The notes beneath the pieces were generated by a model. That model was not told the origin of the DNA, ran no database searches, and saw only the letters and a program-made list of their open reading frames with translations. A stretch of DNA of 7,668 bases from CAXXOK01 sp035399245 (GTDB taxonomy: Bacteria > Bacillota > Clostridia > Christensenellales > Aristaeellaceae), in the NCBI GenBank assembly GCA_035399245.1, contig DAOPIR010000141.1, positions 1 to 7,668 on the forward strand, in the 5' to 3' direction. Positions 1 to 6,355 of the stretch are shown piece by piece. The position numbers were made by a program, and so were the translations under genes. The first letter of the stretch is position 1, and every line of letters begins with the position of its first letter.

Positions 1-85
1 TTTTTTACGTCAGCAATCCTGTCGGCGGCACGCTTTGGCGTTCTTTTGTATAATTTGGGCTACGCTTGCGGATAATTTCTGCATA

Positions 86-114
86 TTGACAAAATTGTCC
101 GTACATATTATGGT
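86..114 (+). promoter_or_regulatory. candidate sigma-A promoter of the AraC-type regulator
   Basis: A perfect -35 hexamer TTGACA (86-91) is followed by a 17-base spacer and TATGGT (109-114), which matches TATAAT at 4 of 6 positions. It lies about 80 bases before the regulator start. A second possible -10, TATAAT at 49-54 with TG directly before it, has no recognisable -35. The -35 overlaps a short inverted repeat, GACAA-AA-TTGTC (88-99), which could be an operator. The T run at bases 1-6 may be the tail of an upstream terminator, but its stem would lie outside the window. Confidence 0.5.
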
Positions 115-196
115 TTAATTAGCACCCAACTTATACAACACGACCCAAAGAACAGGATGAATCAAGCTGACACTTCATCATATAAAAGAGAGCCAT

Positions 197-2536
197 ATGC
201 ATAGCTCCTTTTGGAAATCACGTACGTTCCGTTTTTGGATCGTCTGCTATCTCATCGTCCTTCTTGTGCCGATGGTCGCCGGGGTAGTGCTTTATTTTGA
301 TTCCTCGGATATGCTGACCCGCAAGGCGTACGAAACCGGCACCATGTCCGTAAGCCAGGTCAGCAATGTGGTGGACGAGCAGCTCAGCACCGTAAGCAAC
401 GTCAGCGATACGATCACCGTATCCTCCACGCTGGTACGGCTGAAATACCTGTCTCTGCCCTTTGACGCGGCCAAATATTACGAAATCCATCAGCGCGCCG
501 AGTACCTGTCCAACTTCACGGTGCAGCAGGCGCTGATCAAGTACATCTTCGTGTATTGCAGCGATCTGGAGTGTCTGCTGGACACCGGCCATATCTACAC
601 GGCCACCAACCAGCTGGACAAGATGATCACCCAGCGGATCGGCCTGTCCACCGACCGCTTTTACGAGCTGATGGCGCAAAACCACCTGCACGATTTTTAT
701 GTGCTGGGCGACGGCGATTCCCTCATCCTGCTGCAAACGCTGGGCGCGCGCGGCAGTGAAAAGACGCCGGCCATCACCCTGATTACCGTGCTCAATGCCG
801 ACGCCATCGCGGACATGCTGACCACGACCAGCGAAACGACCAACGGTTCGGCCTACATGCTGCTGCCGGACGGATCGGTATTCGGCGACTATGCCCCGGG
901 CGACCCGATCGACTACGCCGCGCTTCCCTCGCTGTCGGGCGAGGAGCAGCTGCAGCACAACGATCTGGTGGTCACCTACACCGACAGCGAAACCTCCAGC
1001 TTCCGCTATGTGCTCTCGGTGCCGCGCGCTACGTTCCTGCGTGATCTGCGCAAGGTACAGCTGACATTTTTCAGCTTTCTGCTGGCCGCGCTGGCGCTTG
1101 GGCTGCTCATCGCCTACATGCTGGCCAAGCACAACTACCGGCCGATACAGGAGCTTAAGCAGGCCGCGCAGATACCGGAAATGTCCAACGACGATTTTAC
1201 GGCGCTGGGCACCAAGCTAAAGGAGCTGCTGACCGCCGACAACAAGATGCACTCGCAGATCGAGCAGCTCAGCCAGGCGGCCAACTCACAGCTGATCCAC
1301 TCGGTGCTGTCCGGCAATGTAAACACGCTGGAGCCGGAGCGCCGCGCCCAGCTGCACGAGATTTTCACCGGCACGGTGTTCATCGCCGCGCTGATCGACC
1401 TGGGCGGCGAAGACCCCACCACGCCGGAGGCCCGCAAGGCGCTCACCGGCAGCCTGAACCTGCTGATGTCCGAGTGCGCCGGGGGCACCTGCCAAAGCAT
1501 GATCCAGCCCGACAACGACGCCTTTGCCGCCATCTTGTGCTTTACCTCCGACATGAGTCACAACGACGCGCAGTTTTTGGCCCAGCAGATCGGCGACCAT
1601 ATGATCCAGCACGCGGTGGAGCAGCCGGCGCTTGCATCGATGTCCATCTACTTCGGCAACGCGTACGGCGGCATCGAGCACGTGCACGCGTCCTATGCCA
1701 ACGCCCTCCGGGCCAAGGAATATGCCGATTTCGTCACCGTGACCGACAAGCGCGTTATCCTCTACGACGCCACCATGTTCTCCAGCGATATCGTGTGGGA
1801 GGACTACGATATCGTGGACGCCGAGCGCCAGTTTTCAAGCCTGATGATCGAGGGCAACTACGCCAAGGGCAAAAAGATCCTGCGCGAAATCATGGCGTAT
1901 TACAACTGCCGCGACGGTATGTCGCTGTATGTGATGCGCTGCCGGATGTTCGGCGTGATGAACATGATGATCAACGTGCTCCATGAGGTGGAGCCGGATC
2001 TGGATACCACCTTTTGGGAAGAAACCAACCCCGTGGAGCGGCTGCTGTCGGCGCGTACCCAGCAGGAGCTGGAGGACGTGATCTTTGACATTATCGACCG
2101 GCTGGTGGGGCGGCAGGAAAGCAAGTCCCCCGACATCCAGGAAAAGCTGACGCTGGTGGAGCACTATATCGTGACGCATTACTACGACGTCGGCCTGGGC
2201 GTCAAGCAGGTCGCCGACGCGTTTGACATGTCACTGCCCTATCTGTCGCGGATGTTCAAAAAGGAAAAGGGCATCGGGCTGCTCTACTACATCAACAATT
2301 ACCGCGTGGAAAAGGCCAAGGAGATCATGACCATCAACCCCGGGGAAACCGTGGCGGGCATCGCCGGCCGCGTGGGCTACAACTCCAGCCAGACGCTGAT
2401 CCGCATTTTCAAGCGCTACGAGGGCATTACGCCCGGGCAATACCAGGCCAACCTGCACAGCGGCAGGCACGGCACTCCTGCGGAGGGCACTCCTGCAGAG
2501 GGCACTCCTGCAGAGGGCATAAACGACAAACTGTAA
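197..2536 (+). CDS. membrane-bound AraC-family transcriptional regulator (YesS/YtdP-like)
   Basis: This is a one-component regulator that joins an outside sensor to a DNA-binding domain. Residues about 12-34 form a first membrane helix and 287-309 a second, so about 250 residues between them should lie outside the membrane as a Cache-like sensor. A short linker and likely coiled region follow (310-365). Residues about 390-525 resemble the degenerate GGDEF-like region of YesN-type proteins (FGNAYGG, then SYANALRAKEY and VILYD). The AraC double helix-turn-helix spans about 650-752, with the family ending IFKRYEGITPGQY. The 779-residue length is close to B. subtilis YesS and YtdP, which also sit beside oligosaccharide ABC genes. 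The start has AAAGAGAG (185-192) four bases upstream, a modest ribosome site. The tail carries three GTPAE repeats. It probably activates the transporter genes downstream. The family call is firm; the ligand is unknown. Confidence 0.93.
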   Translation: MHSSFWKSRTFRFWIVCYLIVLLVPMVAGVVLYFDSSDMLTRKAYETGTMSVSQVSNVVDEQLSTVSNVSDTITVSSTLVRLKYLSLPFDAAKYYEIHQRAEYLSNFTVQQALIKYIFVYCSDLECLLDTGHIYTATNQLDKMITQRIGLSTDRFYELMAQNHLHDFYVLGDGDSLILLQTLGARGSEKTPAITLITVLNADAIADMLTTTSETTNGSAYMLLPDGSVFGDYAPGDPIDYAALPSLSGEEQLQHNDLVVTYTDSETSSFRYVLSVPRATFLRDLRKVQLTFFSFLLAALALGLLIAYMLAKHNYRPIQELKQAAQIPEMSNDDFTALGTKLKELLTADNKMHSQIEQLSQAANSQLIHSVLSGNVNTLEPERRAQLHEIFTGTVFIAALIDLGGEDPTTPEARKALTGSLNLLMSECAGGTCQSMIQPDNDAFAAILCFTSDMSHNDAQFLAQQIGDHMIQHAVEQPALASMSIYFGNAYGGIEHVHASYANALRAKEYADFVTVTDKRVILYDATMFSSDIVWEDYDIVDAERQFSSLMIEGNYAKGKKILREIMAYYNCRDGMSLYVMRCRMFGVMNMMINVLHEVEPDLDTTFWEETNPVERLLSARTQQELEDVIFDIIDRLVGRQESKSPDIQEKLTLVEHYIVTHYYDVGLGVKQVADAFDMSLPYLSRMFKKEKGIGLLYYINNYRVEKAKEIMTINPGETVAGIAGRVGYNSSQTLIRIFKRYEGITPGQYQANLHSGRHGTPAEGTPAEGTPAEGINDKL
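2471..2519 (+). repeat. 15-bp tandem repeat in the regulator's 3' end
   Basis: Three head-to-tail copies of GGCACTCCTGCAGAG lie at 2471-2485, 2486-2500 and 2501-2515, followed by a partial GGCA. Copies 2 and 3 are identical; copy 1 differs by one base (CGG for CAG). The unit is a multiple of three and encodes Gly-Thr-Pro-Ala-Glu three times (residues 759-773), just after the end of the AraC domain. Copy-number change would lengthen or shorten the tail without shifting the frame. Confidence 0.95.
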
Positions 2537-2543
2537 TCAGCAC

Positions 2544-2578
2544 AGCGCGCGGGCATGGCGGCAGCCACCCGCGCGTTT
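2544..2578 (+). terminator. probable intrinsic terminator after the regulator gene
   Basis: CGCGCGGG (2546-2553) pairs with CCCGCGCG (2568-2575). Inside it, TGGC (2556-2559) pairs with GCCA (2564-2567) around a four-base loop, leaving a CA/none bulge. The stem is followed by TTTGTGT, a weak T tract. It starts about ten bases after the regulator stop codon. This supports separate transcription of the regulator and the transporter genes, possibly with some read-through. Confidence 0.6.
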
Positions 2579-2600
2579 GTGTATCGTGCGCTGCATCCGG

Positions 2601-2635
2601 TTAAAAATGGCATATCCCCTGTAAAAATACGATAT
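2601..2635 (+). promoter_or_regulatory. direct repeat, candidate AraC-type operator
   Basis: Two 15-base elements, 2601-2615 and 2621-2635, share TAAAAAT-NNN-ATAT (11 of 15 positions identical) with a period of 20 bases, about two helical turns. AraC-family proteins typically bind paired direct half-sites roughly two turns apart. The pair lies about 54 bases upstream of the -35 box of the SBP promoter. The repeat is visible in the sequence; its use by the regulator encoded next door is inference. Confidence 0.35.
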
Positions 2636-2673
2636 ATTGGCTGTTTTCGTACCAGAATATATATCATCGACGT

Positions 2674-2686
2674 CGCAAATATTGCG
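2674..2686 (+). promoter_or_regulatory. inverted repeat next to the -35 box, candidate operator
   Basis: CGCAA (2674-2678) and TTGCG (2682-2686) form a perfect inverted repeat around ATA. It ends three bases before the -35 element, centred about 44 bases before the predicted transcription start, which is where an activator could touch RNA polymerase. It does not match the CcpA cre consensus. It could also be chance in a short AT-rich stretch. Confidence 0.3.
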
Positions 2687-2688
2687 CA

Positions 2689-2717
2689 TTTACAGATCGG
2701 CCGGTCAAATTTATAGT
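2689..2717 (+). promoter_or_regulatory. sigma-A promoter of the transporter genes
   Basis: TTTACA (2689-2694, five of six to TTGACA), a 17-base spacer and TATAGT (2712-2717, five of six to TATAAT) make the best promoter in the window. Transcription would begin near 2724, giving a leader of about 68 bases before the SBP start. The spacer holds an imperfect palindrome, GATCGGCCGGTC (2695-2706), which is unusually GC-rich for its surroundings and could be a repressor site. Confidence 0.65.
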
Positions 2718-2791
2718 GAAAGCAGAGACGGGATTCCGCATCCAACGGCGGATCTCATTTACCCCGGAAAATAGAAAGGAGACTGGAACTC

Positions 2792-4408
2792 ATGTTAAAA
2801 CGAATCCTTCCCATTCTGCTTGCGCTCACGCTCGTGATGACGGCATCCTTTGGCTATGCCAGCGATATCAGCGAGACCACCATAGCAGAAAAAGCCCAGA
2901 TGGCCACCACCATTGAGCGCGTAACGGACGAACCCGTAACGCTGACGATGTGGATGGATATCTCCTCCCACGATGTTTCCAATATTATCGGCGATCTGCA
3001 AAACATGGACATCCTGCAAGCGCTGGAGGAAAAAACCGGCGTGCATATCGAGCTGATGCTCGCGCCCGTGGGCGAAGCGGAAACCAGCTTCTCGCTGATG
3101 CTGGCGTCGGGCAACTATGCCGACATCATCATCGGCTTTGACAGCTACTACACCAAGGGCGGCGATGCTGCCATCGAAGAAGGCATCATCTACGACCTGA
3201 AGGACCTGGTTGCGGAATATGCCCCCAACTACGAGGCCGCGCGTACCGCTTCCACCTACCGCGAGCTGGGCACCCTGACCGACGAAGGCAATATGCCGTA
3301 TTTCTGTGAGCCCACCTATATGGACGATCCCGGCCTCACCTACGGCGGCGCGATTATCCGGCAGGACCTGCTGGACGACCTGGGCATGGCTACGCCCGTG
3401 ACCTTTGACGACTGGCACACCTTCCTTACCCGCTGCAAGGACGAGCTGGGCATGACCCGCGGCCTGGGCCTGGCCTACACCGGCATTTCCAAGTACAACG
3501 CGTTCAACGCCGCGTTCGGCTTTGAGATGGAAAACCCCGCCGAGGGCGGCGAGCCGGTATACGTGGCGGACGGCACCGTAATGTACGGCCCGCTGACCGA
3601 AGGCTATAAGGATTACATCACCCTGATGTCGCAGTGGTATGCCGAGGGCCTGATCGATCCGGACTTCACCTCCACTATCACCTTTGACGACGGCATCGCC
3701 ATGATGAGCAGCGACCTGTGCGCCGCCACCAGCGAGCACGGCGGCGTGCTCAACTACGTCAACAGCCTCGGCGCCGCCGTAAACGAGGACTTCAATTTTG
3801 TGGTTGTCCCCTCTCCGGTGCTCAACGAGGGCGACCAGCTGCACGTCGGCTATATGAAGAGCGGCGCGGGCCTTGGCAAAGTGGCCGCCATCTCCACCGC
3901 ATGCGAATATCCCGAAATCGCCGTGAAGTTCATCGACCAGCTGTACTCCGACGAAGGCTTTATGCTGTGCAACTACGGCACCGAAGGCAAGACCTACAAC
4001 ATGGTGGACGGCGTGCCCGTGTACACCGACCTGATCGCCAACAACGACGCCGGCACCATCACCGACATGCTGTGCGCCTATGCCGCGCCCATCATCTGGC
4101 CGTTTGAAAGCGTGCTGGGCCGCGACGACGTATCCACCTCCGCCGACATGGCCGCGGTATGGGATACCAACAGCGACTACTCCTACACCTATCCCTCCAA
4201 CGCCACGCTCAACGTGGAAGAGCAGGAAGTCTATTCCGACCTCTATCCGGAAATCCAGTCCTACGTCAACGAAATGACCGTGATGTTCATCATGGGTCTG
4301 GAGCCGCTGGAAAGCTACGACAGCTTTGTGGAAACCCTCTATTCCCTGGGCGCGCAGGATATTATCGACGTGTACCAGAGCGCGTACGACCGCTACGTAA
4401 GCCGCTGA
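2792..4408 (+). CDS. extracellular solute-binding protein of a CUT1-type sugar ABC importer (LplA/YtcQ-like)
   Basis: This protein would capture a saccharide outside the membrane and deliver it to the two permeases encoded downstream. A signal peptide is clear: positive MLKR, a hydrophobic core to about residue 20, then GYA before SD, a signal peptidase I style site after residue 23. No cysteine lies near it, so the usual lipobox of Firmicute binding proteins is missing. Family marks are TLTMWMD at about 50-56, an EKTGVHIE segment at 80-87, the YGTEGKTY segment at 395-402, and a C-terminal region (GLEPLESYDSF, then LGAQDIIDVYQSAYDRY) typical of LplA-like proteins. The 538-residue length fits that group. 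AAAGGAG (2775-2781) stands ten bases before the ATG, fixing the start. The substrate is not readable; oligosaccharides such as uronic-acid or xylan fragments are guesses by family. Confidence 0.93.
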   Translation: MLKRILPILLALTLVMTASFGYASDISETTIAEKAQMATTIERVTDEPVTLTMWMDISSHDVSNIIGDLQNMDILQALEEKTGVHIELMLAPVGEAETSFSLMLASGNYADIIIGFDSYYTKGGDAAIEEGIIYDLKDLVAEYAPNYEAARTASTYRELGTLTDEGNMPYFCEPTYMDDPGLTYGGAIIRQDLLDDLGMATPVTFDDWHTFLTRCKDELGMTRGLGLAYTGISKYNAFNAAFGFEMENPAEGGEPVYVADGTVMYGPLTEGYKDYITLMSQWYAEGLIDPDFTSTITFDDGIAMMSSDLCAATSEHGGVLNYVNSLGAAVNEDFNFVVVPSPVLNEGDQLHVGYMKSGAGLGKVAAISTACEYPEIAVKFIDQLYSDEGFMLCNYGTEGKTYNMVDGVPVYTDLIANNDAGTITDMLCAYAAPIIWPFESVLGRDDVSTSADMAAVWDTNSDYSYTYPSNATLNVEEQEVYSDLYPEIQSYVNEMTVMFIMGLEPLESYDSFVETLYSLGAQDIIDVYQSAYDRYVSR

Positions 4409-4414
4409 CCGCTT

Positions 4415-4467
4415 ACCGGGCGTAACCCCTGACGCACACCGGGCGTACCGGACATCCGGTACGCCCG
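4415..4467 (+). other. intercistronic hairpin and flanking direct repeat
   Basis: Positions 4441-4451 pair perfectly with 4456-4466 (A4452 and T4455 can add a pair over a tiny loop, and C4440-G4467 extends the base), giving about 12 bp of GC-rich stem. No T tract follows, so it is more likely an mRNA-stabilising or processing stem than a full terminator. The ten bases ACCGGGCGTA occur twice, at 4415-4424 and 4438-4447. The first copy could pair with the same 3' arm (4460-4467), so two exclusive folds are possible. Its place between the SBP and permease genes fits higher SBP output. Bases 4468-4540 show no convincing promoter. Confidence 0.65.
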
Positions 4468-4540
4468 CACCTTTCCATCGTATCCCCGTAAATTTCCGTC
4501 CGCCGTGGGGCGGGCTAAAACCGGAGGAGTGACACCGCCT

Positions 4541-5449
4541 ATGAAACGAAAACAGCTCATCGCGAATTACCGCTCCAACAAGCTGCTGTACTGGATGATT
4601 CTTCCGGTGATATTATTCGTGATTTTGTTCAATTACGTGCCCATGTTCGGGCTAACGATGGCTTTCCAGGATTATTCCCTCGTCAAGGGAATATTCGGAA
4701 GCAAATGGGTCGGGTTTGAGAACTTTGCGGATTTTTTCTCCAGCATGTACTTTGTACGAACCTTTCGCAATACCATCGTATTAAGCCTGCTGGATCTGCT
4801 GTTCTCATTCCCGGCTCCTATTTTTCTGGCGCTGATGCTCAACGAGGTAAAGTCCCTGCGGTATAAAAAGCTGGTGCAGACCGTAAGCTACATGCCGCAC
4901 TTCATCTCCATGATCGTGGTCGCCGGACTGATTATCGAGTTTACAAACTCCAGCGGCGTCATTGCCCAGCTGGCGACCGCCATGGGCGGCACTGCCAAGA
5001 GCTATATCTCGCTGCCGCAGTATTTTCGCCCGATCTTCATCACGTCGGAGGTCTGGCAGCATATCGGCTTTAACTCCATTATCTATCTGGCGGCGCTGTC
5101 GGGCATCAGCGAGGAGCTGTACGAGGCCGCCAAGATCGACGGCGCGGGCCGCTTCCGCCAGCTGCTCAACGTAACGCTGCCGGGCATCATGCCTACGATC
5201 ATCATCATGTTTATCCTGCGCTGCGGCGCGATCATGAACCTGAACTTTGAAAAAGTGCTGCTGCTGTATTCCCCCTCCACCTACGAGACCGCCGATATCA
5301 TCACCACGTACGTATACCGCATCGGCATCATCAAGCAAAAGATCGGCTACAGCACGGCCGTGGGCCTGTTTAACTCGGTGGTCAGCTTCCTGCTGGTAAT
5401 CGGCGCCAACAAGCTGAGCAAAACCTATACCGAAACCAGCATGTTCTAG
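4541..5449 (+). CDS. ABC sugar transporter permease, LplB/YteP-like
   Basis: This is one of two membrane subunits of the importer. About six membrane helices can be placed (roughly residues 16-36, 75-100, 115-137, 168-188, 216-234 and 270-290). The cytoplasmic EAA loop that docks on the ATPase runs at about 191-214, with EAAKIDGAG at its core and VTLP at its end. The stretch NFEKVLLLYSPSTYETADI and the ending SKTYTETSMF are typical of the LplB branch. An in-frame GTG at 4505 would add 12 residues, but GGAGGAG (4523-4529) sits 11 bases before the ATG at 4541, so the 302-residue form is preferred; that also matches the family's usual length. It is the first permease after the inter-gene hairpin and is tightly coupled to the next gene. 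No ATPase gene is present; a shared MsmX-like one is assumed. Confidence 0.93.
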   Translation: MKRKQLIANYRSNKLLYWMILPVILFVILFNYVPMFGLTMAFQDYSLVKGIFGSKWVGFENFADFFSSMYFVRTFRNTIVLSLLDLLFSFPAPIFLALMLNEVKSLRYKKLVQTVSYMPHFISMIVVAGLIIEFTNSSGVIAQLATAMGGTAKSYISLPQYFRPIFITSEVWQHIGFNSIIYLAALSGISEELYEAAKIDGAGRFRQLLNVTLPGIMPTIIIMFILRCGAIMNLNFEKVLLLYSPSTYETADIITTYVYRIGIIKQKIGYSTAVGLFNSVVSFLLVIGANKLSKTYTETSMF

Positions 5450-5455
5450 GAGGTG
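5448..5455 (+). promoter_or_regulatory. ribosome binding site overlapping the upstream stop codon
   Basis: AGGAGGTG is a near-ideal Shine-Dalgarno site whose first two bases are the last two of the upstream TAG stop (5447-5449). It stands six bases before the ATG at 5462 and decides that start over the in-frame GTG at 5453, which lies inside the site. The overlap suggests translational coupling, giving equal amounts of the two permeases. Confidence 0.85.
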
Positions 5456-5461
5456 TGCGCA

Positions 5462-6343
5462 ATGAAAATTAAGGAATCCATGGGCCGTAGAACCTTCCTG
5501 GTCGTCAACGCGCTGCTTTTGGGCATTTTGGGCTTTGTCTGCCTGGCGCCGATGCTGCACGTGCTGGCCTGCTCCATTTCCGATCCCGCCACGCTGGCGC
5601 GCGTGCGCGGCTTTCACCTGTGGCCGATCGCGCCGTATTCCTTTGAGGGATACAAGGCCGTATTAAGCTACCAGAGCATTGCCACCGGCTATCTGAACAC
5701 GATCTTCTACGTGGTGGCCGGCGTGGCGCTCAACCTTATACTGACCACGATTGCCGCGTATGTGCTGTCCCGCACACGGTTTATGCCGCGCAACGTGATT
5801 ATGCTGTTCATCGCGTTTACCATGCTGTTTAACGGCGGGCTGATCCCAAACTACCTGCTGATCGTCAAGCTCGGGCTGATCAACAGCCGGCTGGCCATCC
5901 TGCTGCCCGGCGCGTTCAGCGCGTTCAACCTGGTCATCATGCGCACCTCGTTTAAGGAGATTCCCGAGGCGCTGGAGGAATCCGCGCGGCTGGACGGCGC
6001 CAACGACCTGCAGATCCTCTGGCACATCATCCTGCCCGTATCCAAGGCCACGCTGGCCGTGATTACGCTGTTTGTGGCCGTGGCACTGTGGAACTCGTGG
6101 TTTACCGCGTCCATCTACCTGTCCGACCGCGATAAATGGCCGCTGCAGCTGTTTCTGCGCGAGATCCTCATTAACAACTCCCAGCGCAGCCTCAACACCG
6201 GCGTCAAGGCGTCCGCCATGGCGCAGCAGACCCTTGTTAAGTACTGCATTATCGTCGTCGCCACCGTGCCGATCCTGTTCATTTATCCCTTCCTGCAGAA
6301 GTACTTTGTCAAGGGTATCATGATCGGCTCGATTAAAGGATAA
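5462..6343 (+). CDS. ABC sugar transporter permease, YtcP/LplC-like
   Basis: This is the second membrane subunit, pairing with the upstream permease to form the channel. Six membrane helices can be placed at about residues 12-38, 77-103, 110-135, 140-162, 186-212 and 260-282. The segment FNGGLIPNYLLI (123-134) and the EAA loop (about 167-192, core EESARLDGAND, ending IILP) are hallmarks of the YtcP/LplC branch of carbohydrate permeases. The ending FVKGIMIGSIKG is also the family's usual one. From the ATG at 5462 the protein has 293 residues, the normal length. The gap to the upstream stop is only 12 bases. The downstream MFS gene starts 12 bases after this gene's stop, so it is likely on the same transcript. 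No truncation or missing motif is seen. Confidence 0.93.
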   Translation: MKIKESMGRRTFLVVNALLLGILGFVCLAPMLHVLACSISDPATLARVRGFHLWPIAPYSFEGYKAVLSYQSIATGYLNTIFYVVAGVALNLILTTIAAYVLSRTRFMPRNVIMLFIAFTMLFNGGLIPNYLLIVKLGLINSRLAILLPGAFSAFNLVIMRTSFKEIPEALEESARLDGANDLQILWHIILPVSKATLAVITLFVAVALWNSWFTASIYLSDRDKWPLQLFLREILINNSQRSLNTGVKASAMAQQTLVKYCIIVVATVPILFIYPFLQKYFVKGIMIGSIKG

Positions 6344-6355
6344 GGACAATACCGC

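Noticed and set aside
218..1132. Open frame on the - strand opposite the regulator's sensor region
   Set aside because: The + strand protein has coherent membrane helices and domain order; the - strand translation has no recognisable motif.
2537..2791. Possible riboswitch or small RNA gene in the gap before the SBP gene
   Set aside because: Only a terminator-like stem, short repeats and a promoter are seen. The leader after the predicted start is about 68 bases with only a weak 5-bp stem (2735-2739 with 2748-2752), too little for a known riboswitch class.
2716..2916. Small + strand frame between the promoter and the SBP gene (66 codons)
   Set aside because: It begins at the -10 box, upstream of the predicted transcription start, has no ribosome site, and runs out of frame into the SBP signal peptide region.
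2795..3844. Long open frame on the - strand opposite the SBP gene (about 349 codons)
   Set aside because: It is a mirror of a GC-biased coding gene: low-complexity composition rich in His, Gly, Val and Gln, no recognisable domain, and no ribosome site. The + strand gene has a clear family match.
4505..4540. GTG start 36 bases upstream for the first permease
   Set aside because: The ribosome site GGAGGAG at 4523-4529 lies inside this extension and serves the ATG at 4541; the added residues are not like the family's N-terminus.
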